Part shown: in pieces, positions 35,488 through 44,218 of the stretch
How positions within the stretch are numbered: position 1 is the first letter of the stretch
How the letters are laid out: each line of letters opens with the position of its first letter
Source of the DNA: Caulobacter sp. S45
Lineage (GTDB): Bacteria; Pseudomonadota; Alphaproteobacteria; Caulobacterales; Caulobacteraceae
Direction of reading: 5' to 3'
NCBI RefSeq assembly: GCF_009765965.1
Contig: NZ_LMUL01000017.1
Coordinates: 236,958-292,846 of the forward strand
DNA: 55,889 nt
The notes under the pieces: generated by a model
What the model saw: only the letters and a program-made list of their open reading frames with translations
Told to the model about the DNA's origin: nothing
Database searches by the model: none
Made by a program: the position numbers and the translations under genes

Positions 35488-35888
35488 CGGATTCTCCCGG
35501 AACCTGTCGGCCATGCCTGTAGCGTCAGCGAGCCGATGTCGTGGTGTGCGAACGGCTATCGCGCCGGGCGAAGGCCAGTGAGCAACTAGGCATTCGATCC
35601 AAGCGCCGCAATCCCCGTCCCGCGGACTTTTAGGTCTGACGCCAGACGGAAGATGGCCGATCAGGTTCGGGCTGGAGCCAAAAGCGAAATGGCGGCTCGC
35701 CAGATGGTCAGGCCTTGATATCCACGACGAGACTGCTTTTCTTCTCTATCTGGTTTTGCATTGCCTGTTTTACCTTCTCGTGTAGTTTTTGATCATGATT
35801 AAAATTGAATTGGAAGTTTTCTCACGCTATCGTGAGGCCTTTGGCGAGCGATACCCGCTACGGATTGCCGACATGAGGCGGATTGAAC
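35488..35888. other. Intergenic region at the left edge of an AT-rich insert
   Basis: The first half (to about 35700) has the usual GC content and nothing I recognise beyond a small dyad GTCTG/CAGAC near 35632-35650. From about 35720 the base composition turns AT-rich. On the minus strand a start-less stretch (35821 down to stop 35708) encodes NFNHDQKLHEKVKQAMQNQI then EKKSSLVVDIKA, which looks like a real C-terminus and may be a gene remnant. On the plus strand a 41-aa frame (35795-35920) runs into the glycosyltransferase gene. Neither is secure. Confidence 0.35.
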
Positions 35889-37016
35889 ATGCGAATTATG
35901 CTAATCCGCACCCTGGATGAGCAACATATATACAGTATATTCACTAGATCGTTATGTGAAGCTTTTCGTGCCTATGGCGTTGATGCCGATGTATTTGACT
36001 ATCCTGATAACTCCAGCAATTTTGTATCTACGTTAATACATAATCGATATGATGTTGTGATTTCTTTTAGTTCTTTTATGGGTGACGCCACGATTGATAA
36101 CGGAATATCGATTTATGATGCTTTGGGTGTTAATTTTTTGGGGTGGCAATTCGATCATCCAATATATATTGATCATTTTATATCCAATCCTGCCGTTCGC
36201 CGCCATTCGATTTATCCAAATGTCAATCATATAAGGTTTGTCGAAGCTGCGGGTTTGATTGGTGGCAATACTGTTCTATTACCAGGAGCCGATCCTAGCG
36301 ACATTGTCGTGAAAGATTTCGCGGACCGCAACATGGACGTCTTCGCGGCTGCCACGTGGAATGGTCTTCCGATACGTCATTGGGAGGCTCTTGAAGATAG
36401 TCCCGCTAAGCGGATCATTGCGCGCGTCGTAGATTTCTTAATTGAAGATCCCGAGGCGTCTTTAATTGATTCCTATAAAAATACCCTTGATGATCTGGGA
36501 TATAATGGCTTAGCCTTAAATAAGGATATATTCCCGTTATTGCGCGCAGCTCTAACCTATGTCCGCCATCTTGACCGGATCAAAGCTCTCAAAAATTTGG
36601 CAAGCTCAGGTATCTCATTAACCGTTTGCGGTGACGGTTGGGAAGAATTTCTATCTGAGCATAAAAACGTTCGATTTATTCCGAATATTCCCTTTCCGAA
36701 GGCAATCGCATTATATGGTGATGCCAAGGTTGCAGTAAATTTGAATGCAGGTAATGGGGGATGCGAGCGAGCTATTAATGCTATGATAAGAGGGTCTTGT
36801 GTTGTGTCGGAATTCAGCAGCACATTAAGTGCTTCTTTTTCAAAAGAGGAAATTAAATTTTTTGATCGTAGAAGCCTAAGTGGAATTTCAGAGTCCGTGG
36901 CTGAAATACTTGAAAGCGATGGGGCTGAAGATATTGCAGCTCGGGGAATGAAGAAGGCGGCGGGGTCAATGTTGTGGGTCCACAAAGTCGTGACTATAAT
37001 GGATATTTTTCGGTAA
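35889..37016 (+). CDS. CgeB-like glycosyltransferase on a low-GC insert
   Basis: This 375-residue protein looks like a GT-B glycosyltransferase of the CgeB/DUF3880 type. The N-terminal half has a Rossmann-like start (MRIMLIRTLDEQHIYSIFTR) and the segments VVISFSSFMGD and FLGWQFDHPIY. The C-terminal half has VCGDGWEEFLSEHKNVRFI, then KAIALYGDAKVAVNLN and GGCERAINAMIRGSCVVSEF, the donor-binding pattern of PF13524. Base composition is about 40-45% GC against roughly two thirds around it, and codons end often in A or T, so it is almost certainly acquired. GAGGCGG precedes the ATG by eight bases. The acceptor is unknown; surface polysaccharide or flagellin are possibilities. Confidence 0.7.
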   Translation: MRIMLIRTLDEQHIYSIFTRSLCEAFRAYGVDADVFDYPDNSSNFVSTLIHNRYDVVISFSSFMGDATIDNGISIYDALGVNFLGWQFDHPIYIDHFISNPAVRRHSIYPNVNHIRFVEAAGLIGGNTVLLPGADPSDIVVKDFADRNMDVFAAATWNGLPIRHWEALEDSPAKRIIARVVDFLIEDPEASLIDSYKNTLDDLGYNGLALNKDIFPLLRAALTYVRHLDRIKALKNLASSGISLTVCGDGWEEFLSEHKNVRFIPNIPFPKAIALYGDAKVAVNLNAGNGGCERAINAMIRGSCVVSEFSSTLSASFSKEEIKFFDRRSLSGISESVAEILESDGAEDIAARGMKKAAGSMLWVHKVVTIMDIFR

Positions 37017-37079
37017 GAATTTTATTGCTCATCTTCTTGATGGCTGGTCCGAAAGCTGCCCGTTCTGGTCTCTCCGGCG

Positions 37080-38435
37080 TCACGGCGTTTCGTCGATCAC
37101 CCGCGCCAGCCGGCCGAAGATCTCGTCGATCTGCGCCGTCTCGACGATCAGCGGCGGCGATAGGGCGATGATGTCGCCCGTGACGCGGATCAGCAGCCCC
37201 TCGTCGAAGCAGCGGTGGAAAATCTCCATCGCCCGGGCCCCGGGCGCGCCGGGGCGGGGCTGCAGCTCGATCCCCGCCACTAGGCCGATATTGCGCACGT
37301 CGATCACCTTGCTCCGTTCGCGCAGGGAATGGGCGGCGTCCTCCCAATAGGGGGCGAGCGCGGCGGCGCGCTGGAACAGCTGCTCGCGTTCGTACAACTC
37401 CAGCGTCGCCAGGCCGGCGGCGGCGCACAGGGGGTGGCCGGAATAGGTGTAGCCGTGGAACAGCTCGATGCCGGGGGCCGCGGAGTCCACGATCTGGTCG
37501 TGCAGGGTCCGGCTGACCGCCACCGCCCCCATGGGGGCCGCGCCGTTGGTCAGTCCCTTGGCCATGGTCAGGATGTCGGGGACCACGCCGAAAACTTCGG
37601 CCGCCGTCGCTCCGCCCAGCCGCCCGAAGGCGGTGATCACCTCGTCGAAGATCAGCACGATCCCGTGCCTGGCGGTGAGCTCGCGTAGCCGTTGCAGATA
37701 ACCCTCGGGCGGGACCAGCACGCCGGTCGATCCGGCCACCGGCTCGACCATCACCGCGGCGATGGAGTCCGGCCCATGCAGGGCGACCAGCCGCTCCAGC
37801 TCGTCGGCCATGTCGGCGCCGGCCTTCGGCTGGCCGCGCGAGAAGGCCGCTTGCGGGCTGTAGGTCGCCGACAGGTGGTCCACGCCCCACACCTGAGCCT
37901 GGAAGGCGTTGCGGTTGCCGCCGATGCCGCCCATCGACATGCCGCCGAAGTTGACCCCGTGATAGCCGCGCGCCCGCCCGATCAGCCGAAAGCGCCCGCC
38001 CTGGCCGCGGGCGCGCTGATAGGCCAGCGCGATCTTCAGCGCGGTGTCGGCCGACTCCGATCCCGAATTGGTCAGGAAGATGCGGTCCATCCCCTCCGGC
38101 ATGATCGCGGCCAGGCGGGTGCAGAGTTCGAACGCCTTGGGATGGCCGAGCTGAAAGGTCGGGGCGAAGTCCAGGATCGCCGCCTGCTCTTGGATCGCTT
38201 CGACGATCTCGCGCCGCCCGTGGCCGGCGTTGACGCACCACAGCCCCGCCACCCCGTCCAGGATCGGGCGGCCGGTGGGCGTGCGGTAGTACATGCCCTC
38301 TGCCGAGGCCAGCAGGCGCGGGTTCTCCTTGAAGAACCGGTTGTTGGTGAAGGGCATCCAGAACGCCGACAGGTCGGGCGTGGAGTTCGCCAGCTCGCGT
38401 CGAGCGGCTTCGCCGGACGGGGATTGGGACGTCAT
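37080..38435 (-). CDS. Class III aminotransferase, beta-alanine--pyruvate type
   Basis: This PLP enzyme of 451 residues is probably an omega-amino-acid:pyruvate transaminase. It starts with the family segment FWMPFTNNRFFKENPRLLAS, has PLP contacts LTNSGSESADTALK and IFDEVITAFGRLG, the Schiff-base lysine in TMAKGLTNGAAPMGAV, and the closing HGYTYSGHPLCAAAGLA. GAAGGTGAAGC precedes the ATG. It would give a semialdehyde suited to the dehydrogenase at 34054. The two genes point the same way and may have been adjacent before the AT-rich insert. Confidence 0.92.
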   Translation of the reverse strand: MTSQSPSGEAARRELANSTPDLSAFWMPFTNNRFFKENPRLLASAEGMYYRTPTGRPILDGVAGLWCVNAGHGRREIVEAIQEQAAILDFAPTFQLGHPKAFELCTRLAAIMPEGMDRIFLTNSGSESADTALKIALAYQRARGQGGRFRLIGRARGYHGVNFGGMSMGGIGGNRNAFQAQVWGVDHLSATYSPQAAFSRGQPKAGADMADELERLVALHGPDSIAAVMVEPVAGSTGVLVPPEGYLQRLRELTARHGIVLIFDEVITAFGRLGGATAAEVFGVVPDILTMAKGLTNGAAPMGAVAVSRTLHDQIVDSAAPGIELFHGYTYSGHPLCAAAGLATLELYEREQLFQRAAALAPYWEDAAHSLRERSKVIDVRNIGLVAGIELQPRPGAPGARAMEIFHRCFDEGLLIRVTGDIIALSPPLIVETAQIDEIFGRLARVIDETP

Positions 38436-38611
38436 GCTTCACCTTCGGCCGAGCTTCATGCACCGCGCATGGATGTCGCCTGGCGCGGGACCCAGCTTCG
38501 CCTTCGTTCGGATCGTCCCGCAAGAGGCGAAATACTAGGGCCTGGAACCATCTTGATGGCTTGACAGCCGGGTTTACGGGCGTAGCCTCTGCCTCCTACG
38601 GATGTAAGCTG

Positions 38612-38977
38612 ATGAGCATCACACCGGCCGAAAGCCACATCATGGACGCCCTTTGGCGCCGCGGACCGCTGGCGATGGAGGACGTCGCCGCCGAGGTCGC
38701 GTCCCAGGGCTGGGGCGGGGCGACAGTGAAGACGCTGGTCCACCGGCTGATGAAGCGCAAGGCGATCCGATCCGAGCGGATCGACGGACGGGTCCGCTAC
38801 GTGCCCGTGCTGCAGCGCGCCGACTATCTCCAGTCCGAGAGCCAGGGCCTGCTGGACCGCCTGTTCGGCGGTCGCCTGACGCCGCTGGTCGCCCATTTCG
38901 CCGAGCATCGCTCCCTGTCCCCCGACGAGGTCAAGCGCTTGCGTCGCCTGCTCGACGAGCTCGACGATGGAAGGTGA
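38612..38977 (+). CDS. BlaI/MecI-family transcriptional repressor
   Basis: This 121-residue winged-helix repressor has the BlaI fold: ITPAESHIMDALWRRGPLAM at the start, recognition helix in GGATVKTLVHRLMKRKAIRS, wing RIDGRVRYVPVLQR, and a C-terminal dimerisation and cleavage region. The upstream sequence has TACGGATGTA (38597-38606), a small dyad that resembles the TACA/TGTA half-sites of BlaI operators and overlaps the ribosome-site region, so autoregulation is likely. The M56 protease gene overlaps or abuts its stop. In the known systems the protease cleaves the repressor. Confidence 0.92.
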   Translation: MSITPAESHIMDALWRRGPLAMEDVAAEVASQGWGGATVKTLVHRLMKRKAIRSERIDGRVRYVPVLQRADYLQSESQGLLDRLFGGRLTPLVAHFAEHRSLSPDEVKRLRRLLDELDDGR

Positions 38978-38978
38978 G

Positions 38979-39908
38979 ATGTTCGTCCTGACCCTGCTGC
39001 GGGCCCAGATCGCGGCGGGTCTTGCGGTGCTGGCGGTGCTTCTCCTGCGCGGGCCGGTGCGGCGGCTGGCTGGGCCTAGCGTAGCTTACGGCCTGTGGGC
39101 GTTGGTCCCTGCGGCGGCCGTCTCCAGCCTGTTCCCCACCCTGGCGGAGTTCCTGCGCCAGGACAGCCTGTTCGCCGCCATGCCTACGCGCGCCGGCGGC
39201 GGCTGGCTCCGGGCGCTGAGCGACGACGGCGTCTGGAGGGGATGGGCGCCCGGGCTCGCGGCTGCGTGGTTCGCCGGGGCCGTAAGCCTGGCGCTTCTGT
39301 TCGGCTGGGGCGAGGCGCGCTTCCGCCGGTTGGCGAGACTTGGCCTGGCGGGTCCCGCGGTGATCGGCATCGCCGCCCCACGGCTCGTGACGCCACACGA
39401 TTACACGGAGCGGTTCACCGAAACGGAGCGCGGCTTCATCCGCCGGCACGAGCGGACGCACATGCTGCGCCAGGACCATCTCGCCAACCTGATGATCGCG
39501 GTGGTCCAGGTGGTGGGCTGGTTCAACCCCCTGATCCATCTGGCGGCGGCGATCGCGCGACTGGACCAGGAGGCGGCGTGCGACGCCCAGGTGCTTGAGG
39601 GCCGCCCCTCGGATCGCCGTCCCTACGCCGAGGCGCTGCTGAAGGCGCACATGCAGGGGACACGAACGGGTGGACTGGCCTGCGCCTGGGCGCCGGCGAA
39701 CCGCCATCCGCTCGAGCTGCGTCTGCGCCTGTTGGCTCGCCCGGAGCCAAGCCTGCGCCGCTACGTGGTGGGTGTGACCACGGTGGGCGCGCTGGCGGTG
39801 CTGGCCGCCGCTGCTGTCTGGACGCTGGCGCCACGGCAATCGCCCCGCACGGCGGGCGTTGCGGCCGTCGCCGTCGCCGGGGTCGCGACCACCTCCGTTT
39901 CGGCGTGA
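38979..39908 (+). CDS. M56 (BlaR1/MecR1-type) membrane metalloprotease without sensor domain
   Basis: The protein has about 309 residues, with hydrophobic helices near 10-26, 38-55, 95-112 and one near the C-terminus around 265-285, and the zinc motif HERTH (about residues 157-161) with a downstream acidic ligand in DQEAACDAQVL. This matches the M56 domain of BlaR1. The large extracellular penicillin-binding domain of true BlaR1 is missing, so the signal sensed must differ. I prefer ATG 38979 (AGGTGA upstream); ATG 38967, which overlaps blaI by 11 nt, is an alternative. The stop overlaps the next gene as GTGA. Confidence 0.88.
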   Translation: MFVLTLLRAQIAAGLAVLAVLLLRGPVRRLAGPSVAYGLWALVPAAAVSSLFPTLAEFLRQDSLFAAMPTRAGGGWLRALSDDGVWRGWAPGLAAAWFAGAVSLALLFGWGEARFRRLARLGLAGPAVIGIAAPRLVTPHDYTERFTETERGFIRRHERTHMLRQDHLANLMIAVVQVVGWFNPLIHLAAAIARLDQEAACDAQVLEGRPSDRRPYAEALLKAHMQGTRTGGLACAWAPANRHPLELRLRLLARPEPSLRRYVVGVTTVGALAVLAAAAVWTLAPRQSPRTAGVAAVAVAGVATTSVSA

Positions 39909-40429
39909 CTTCGCTGGGGGACCGCCCCTCCAAAGGCGGAGCGGCCACGTCGGGACGCAAGCGCTGGAGGCTGGGACGGCCGGGCTCGATGTTGGACGCC
40001 GCCCTGCTGGTCGTCTTCGTCGGCGCCGTGCCGATCGGGCTGGGCGCTGTGATCTACGATCATGCGACCCGCGCCGCCGCCCGCACCCGCGCCGAGCGGA
40101 TATGGACCCAGATGCAGCCGGTCATGGTCGCGCACCTCAAGCAGGGTCGGCCGCTGGAATACGGCGCGGTGTGGGCCACCCATTCCGGCTTGGTCTGCGG
40201 GTTGATCAACGGCTGGGGCAGTTTCGGCGGCCTATCGGGCATGACCCCCTTCTATGTCTGGAAGGCCGGCAAGCCGGTGTTCGCGCCCGAGGTCTCAGTC
40301 ACCGACTTCGCGCCGGGCTGGCGCGACTGCGCCACCGACGCCTGGATCGAACTGGTCAAGGGCTCGATGGAGACCGGCTGGTGCGCCACCCGCCAGGGCG
40401 CCAAGACCTGCAAGATGATGAGCGGGTAG
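39905..40429 (+). CDS. Single-span protein of unknown function, third gene of the BlaI-M56 operon
   Basis: The 174-residue protein starts at GTG 39905, overlapping the M56 stop (GTGA), so it is translated by coupling. It has a basic cytoplasmic N-terminus, one membrane helix (about 29-50, MLDAALLVVFVGAVPIGLGA), and a periplasmic domain of about 120 residues. Cysteines at SGLVCGLINGWG, WRDCATD, GWCATRQ and KTCKMM could make two disulfides. No family is recognised. The coupling suggests that it works with the protease, perhaps as its sensor or client. Confidence 0.75.
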   Translation: MTSLGDRPSKGGAATSGRKRWRLGRPGSMLDAALLVVFVGAVPIGLGAVIYDHATRAAARTRAERIWTQMQPVMVAHLKQGRPLEYGAVWATHSGLVCGLINGWGSFGGLSGMTPFYVWKAGKPVFAPEVSVTDFAPGWRDCATDAWIELVKGSMETGWCATRQGAKTCKMMSG

Positions 40430-40528
40430 GGACGTTCCTTCCCTCGCCCTCAAGCTTGGCCTTTCACAAACCGTCTTGAACGCCCGCTAGGGTGGCGCCG
40501 TCTGGAGACGTCTGCGCGGGACCGGGCC

Positions 40529-41995
40529 ATGGCCAACCAACTCGGCAAGATCGACCATATCGTCCAGTTGATGCTGGAGAACCGCTCCTTCGACCAGATG
40601 CTGGGCTTCCTCTACGAGGACAGCGGCAACAAATCTCCCGCCGGCCATGACTTCGACGGGCTGACCGGCAACGAGTGGAACCCCGACGACGCCGGCCGGC
40701 AGGTCAAGGTCTACAAGATCAAGTCGAGCGATCCCCACCCCTACCTGATGCCCGGCGCCGATCCCGGCGAAGGCTTCCAGAACACCAACTACCAGCTGTT
40801 CTCCACCGACGACCCCCAGCCGGGCGCGGTGGCCGACAACATGGGTTTCGTGCTGAACTTCAAGTCGGCGATCGCCAGCGATCAGGCCAAGCACTACAAG
40901 GACTCGCTGCCCGGCACGGCGATGACCCAGATCATGGGCATGTACACGCCCGACCTGCTGCCGGTGCTGACGGGCCTGGCCAAGGGCTTCGCGGTCTGCG
41001 ACGCCTGGTTCGCATCGGCCCCGACCGAGACCATCCCCAACCGCGCCTTCGCGGCGGCGGGCACTTCGCAGGGCCACCTGGACGACCACGTCAAGGTGTT
41101 CACCTGCCCAAGCATCTTCGGGCGGCTGACCGACAAGAAGCTGGACTGGGCGGTCTACGGCTACAACCGCGACCCGCTCACGCAACATGACTTCCCCGAC
41201 GTCTCGAGCGCCGACGAAAGCCATTTCGGTCACTTCCGCGATTTCCAGGCGCGCGCGGCCAAGGGCGATCTGCCCGCCTACACCTTCCTGGAGCCGGACT
41301 TCGGCGCCAACGGCAACAGCCAGCACCCCAACTACGACGTGGCGGCCGGCGAGCAGTTGATCCACGATGTCTACTACGCGCTGCGCAACGGTCCGAACTG
41401 GGGCTCGACCCTGCTGATCGTCACCTATGACGAGCACGGCGGGAACTACGACCACGTCTCGCCGCCGACCGATGCGACGCCGCCGGACGACGGGACGGTG
41501 GGGGAGTGGGGCTTCGACTTCACCCGTTTCGGGGTGCGGGTGCCGACGGTGCTGATTTCGCCGTTGATCGCGCCGGGCACGGTCTATCGCGCCACGGACG
41601 GGACGCTCGACCACACCTCGGTGCTGAAGACGATCCAGCAGCGTTGGGGTACGGCTGTGCTGACCAAGCGGGACGCGGCGGCCGGCTCGCTGGGCGACGT
41701 GCTGACCCTAGCCGAGGCGCGCACCGACGACCCGCTCGGCGGCGTGGCGGTCCCGGTCTCCAAGGCGACCCATCCCGGCCTATCCAAGCCGTCGAAGATC
41801 GACGCGATCCACACCTCGCGCGTCGCCCGGCTCCCGATCCGCAACGAGCAGGGCTACTACACCGAGGCGGTCACGCAGCCGGGTTCGAGCGCCGAGGTGG
41901 GCGACTTCATCCGTGATCGGACGGCCGCCTGGAGTCAGCACGTCGCCCGCCAGCGCCGTCGTCGCGGCCAGGGCGGCCCGACGTCTGCGAGCTGA
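40529..41995 (+). CDS. Phospholipase C / acid phosphatase superfamily phosphoesterase
   Basis: This 488-residue phosphoesterase is of the PLC/AcpA family (PF04185). The metal- and substrate-binding motifs are present in order: VQLMLENRSFDQMLG with the conserved ENRSFD near residue 17, ASAPTETIPNRAFAAAGTS, LEPDFG and TYDEHGGNYDHVSPP, and FGVRVPTVLISPLI. Usual members are Tat-exported, but this one starts MANQLGKIDHIVQLM without any signal peptide, so it is cytoplasmic or exported otherwise. The last 100 residues carry no recognisable domain. The substrate could be a phospholipid or a phosphomonoester. Confidence 0.9.
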   Translation: MANQLGKIDHIVQLMLENRSFDQMLGFLYEDSGNKSPAGHDFDGLTGNEWNPDDAGRQVKVYKIKSSDPHPYLMPGADPGEGFQNTNYQLFSTDDPQPGAVADNMGFVLNFKSAIASDQAKHYKDSLPGTAMTQIMGMYTPDLLPVLTGLAKGFAVCDAWFASAPTETIPNRAFAAAGTSQGHLDDHVKVFTCPSIFGRLTDKKLDWAVYGYNRDPLTQHDFPDVSSADESHFGHFRDFQARAAKGDLPAYTFLEPDFGANGNSQHPNYDVAAGEQLIHDVYYALRNGPNWGSTLLIVTYDEHGGNYDHVSPPTDATPPDDGTVGEWGFDFTRFGVRVPTVLISPLIAPGTVYRATDGTLDHTSVLKTIQQRWGTAVLTKRDAAAGSLGDVLTLAEARTDDPLGGVAVPVSKATHPGLSKPSKIDAIHTSRVARLPIRNEQGYYTEAVTQPGSSAEVGDFIRDRTAAWSQHVARQRRRRGQGGPTSAS

Positions 41996-42014
41996 CGCCA
42001 CAGGCCGCCGGCGT

Positions 42015-42845
42015 TCAGCGGTGGGCGTCCATCCAGTCGGCGATCTGGCCGACGACCTGCGTCTCGATCCCATAATAGCCATGCGGGGTCAGGGAGCCGC
42101 AGGCCTTGCGCGACTTGGTCGTCCCACCTGATACGTACATCACCCTGACGCCGCGCGAGTGCGACATGGCCTGGGCGATCCTCGGCGCGTCCTCGGGCGG
42201 CGCCACGTTGCAAGCGTCGTCGCGGTTGGCCACCACCAGGGCCGGGACACGCACATCCTGGGGATCGGCGTCGAACACCGTCTCGTGGCTACCCCCCATG
42301 CGCGAGACCGACTCGGTCAACACCACGCCCGCGAGCTGACCCGGGTGGGCGTGGGCCGCGCCGTTCATCGCCGCAATCGAGCCCTGGCTGGTTCCGAGCA
42401 GGAAGACGGGACCGGAGACCTTCGAGCGGGCGAACCCGACCAGTCCGTCGATCAGGGCGCCGTATGCGGGCGAGCTGCGCAGGCCACGCATGTTCTCGTG
42501 ATCCAGGGCGTCGGGGATCAGGACCGCATAGCCTCGCGCCACCCACAGGCTGCGGGTGCGCACGACGAAGTTGTCGTCGTGGCGTAAGTCCCCGTCGCGC
42601 TCGACGCCGACATCGCCCGAACCGCCGGGCGCCATCACGATCACGCCGCTCGGCCTCGCCGGGCTGGCGTAGAGCACCCGCTGGGCCAGGCCGCCGCCGA
42701 GTGGGAGGTCGAGCACGCGCTCTCCAGCCGCCACCGTCTCGTCCATCGTCGCCTGTCGGTCTGGGCGGGGCGCAGCGGCCGCGAATTGAGGGACGAGGCA
42801 GCTCCCCGCGAGGAGCAGGGCGAGAACGGGCGAGGCTCTATGCAT
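42015..42845 (-). CDS. Secreted alpha/beta-hydrolase
   Basis: This 276-residue protein has a signal peptide (MHRASPVLALLLAGSCLVPQ, cleaved near FAAAA). The hydrolase fold is shown by VIVMAPGGSGD (oxyanion region), nucleophile elbow FLLGTSQGSIAAMNG, an acid probably in VVANRDDAC, and the His in LTPHGYYGIE. Two cysteines (DDACNV and KACGSL) may form a disulfide. The nearest gene on the same strand is the FabF-like gene about 100 nt upstream, so it could be read from that operon. Substrate unknown. Confidence 0.82.
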   Translation of the reverse strand: MHRASPVLALLLAGSCLVPQFAAAAPRPDRQATMDETVAAGERVLDLPLGGGLAQRVLYASPARPSGVIVMAPGGSGDVGVERDGDLRHDDNFVVRTRSLWVARGYAVLIPDALDHENMRGLRSSPAYGALIDGLVGFARSKVSGPVFLLGTSQGSIAAMNGAAHAHPGQLAGVVLTESVSRMGGSHETVFDADPQDVRVPALVVANRDDACNVAPPEDAPRIAQAMSHSRGVRVMYVSGGTTKSRKACGSLTPHGYYGIETQVVGQIADWMDAHR

Positions 42846-42943
42846 TGGGGCGGACCTAGGTGAACGGTCGGGACGTGGCGACGATAGGTAACACCCCGGC
42901 CTGAACGGCGGCGCCAGCTCGCGCTTCAGCCGCCGTTCACCGC

Positions 42944-44218
42944 TCAGCCTTCGCCGCGTCCGAGCACGACCGAAGCGTTTACCCCGCCGAAGCCAAAGCC
43001 GTTGGACAGGGCGTAGCGCATGGCCAGTTTACGCGGGGCCGATCCGACCAGGTCCAGCCCTTCCGCCTTCGCATCCGGATGCTCCAGGTTCAGCGTCGGC
43101 GGCGCGATCCCGTCGCGCAGCGCCAGCACGGTGAACACCGCCTCCAGCGCCCCGGCGGCGCCCAGCAGGTGGCCGGTGGCGCCCTTGGTGGCGGAGATTG
43201 CGGCGCCTGAGCCGACGCCGAACAAGGTCTTGATCGCCGCCAACTCGCCCGCGTCGCCCACCGGCGTCGAGGTGGCGTGGGCGTTCAGGTGGTCGATGTC
43301 GGAGGGCTGCAGTCCGGCCTGCTTGAGGGCGATCCGCATCGAGCGCAGCGCGCCGTCGCCGTCCTCGGGACCGGCGGTCAGGTGGTAGGCGTCCGCCGTG
43401 GTGCCATAGCCCAGCAACTCGGCCAGGATCGGCGCGCCGCGCGCCTTGGCGTGTTCGGCGCTTTCCAGGATCAGCACGGCTGCGCCCTCGCCCATCACGA
43501 AGCCGTCGCGGTCGCTGTCATAGGGCCGCGAGGCGCGCTGGGGCGTGTCGTTGAAGCCGCTGGACAGGGCGCGGGCGGCGGCGAAGGCGCCCAGGCTGAC
43601 CCGGTCGATACAGGCTTCCGCCCCTCCGGCGACCACCACGTCGGCCTCGCCGGACAGGATCAGCCGGGCCGCGTCGCCGAGCGCCTGCACGCTGGCGGCG
43701 CAGGCGGTCACCGGCGCGCCCAACGGACCCTTCAGTCCATGGCGGATGGAAATCTGGCCCGCCGCCAGGTTGACGAGGAAGGACGGGACGGTGAAGGGCG
43801 ACAGCTTGCGGGGGCCGCGCTGGTCGGTGATGCGGGTGGCCTCGATCATGGCCGGGAAGCCGCCGACGCCCGAGGCGATCACCGTTGCGGTGCGCTCGCG
43901 CGCCTCCGCGTCGTCGGCAGGCGGCCAGTTGGCCGAGGCCAGGGCTTCTTCGGCGGCGACCACCGCGAACTGGATGAAGCGGTCCATCCGCTTCTGGTCG
44001 CGCGGGGTGATGTGGCGGTCGATATCGAAGCCGCCCTCGGGGTCCTCGGCGAGTGAGGGCACGACGCCGCCTACCTTGCATCCGATATCGGCGGTGGTCT
44101 CTTCGGGCAGGCTGCGCAGGCCCGAACGCCCGGCGAGCAATCGCTTCCAGGCCAGCTCCGCGCCACAGCCAAGGGGAGATACGACGCCCAGGCCGGTGAC
44201 GACGACGGATGACTTCAC
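42944..44218 (-). CDS. FabF-like beta-ketoacyl-ACP synthase in an efflux operon
   Basis: The 424-residue protein has the KAS II fold and full catalytic triad: C173 (VTACAASVQALG), H314 (NAHATSTPVGD) and H350 (KGATGHLLGAAG). The start is VVVTGLGVVSPLG. It would condense malonyl-ACP with acyl-ACP. It is not in a fatty-acid gene cluster: no ACP, FabG or FabZ gene is near. Instead its ATG overlaps the stop of an EmrA-like gene (44215-44218) in a TetR-thioesterase-EmrA-FabF operon. It could be a biosynthetic KAS for a secreted acyl product or a duplicate, inhibitor-tolerant FabF that protects the cell. Confidence 0.9.
   Translation of the reverse strand: MKSSVVVTGLGVVSPLGCGAELAWKRLLAGRSGLRSLPEETTADIGCKVGGVVPSLAEDPEGGFDIDRHITPRDQKRMDRFIQFAVVAAEEALASANWPPADDAEARERTATVIASGVGGFPAMIEATRITDQRGPRKLSPFTVPSFLVNLAAGQISIRHGLKGPLGAPVTACAASVQALGDAARLILSGEADVVVAGGAEACIDRVSLGAFAAARALSSGFNDTPQRASRPYDSDRDGFVMGEGAAVLILESAEHAKARGAPILAELLGYGTTADAYHLTAGPEDGDGALRSMRIALKQAGLQPSDIDHLNAHATSTPVGDAGELAAIKTLFGVGSGAAISATKGATGHLLGAAGALEAVFTVLALRDGIAPPTLNLEHPDAKAEGLDLVGSAPRKLAMRYALSNGFGFGGVNASVVLGRGEG

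Noticed and set aside
35795-35920. 41-codon plus-strand frame leading into the glycosyltransferase gene
   Set aside because: It overlaps the glycosyltransferase start in another frame, has no clear ribosome site, and competes with a minus-strand remnant; it cannot be supported as a gene.
38456-38908. Minus-strand frame overlapping the BlaI-family gene
   Set aside because: Shadow frame; the plus-strand winged-helix protein is clearly the coding one.
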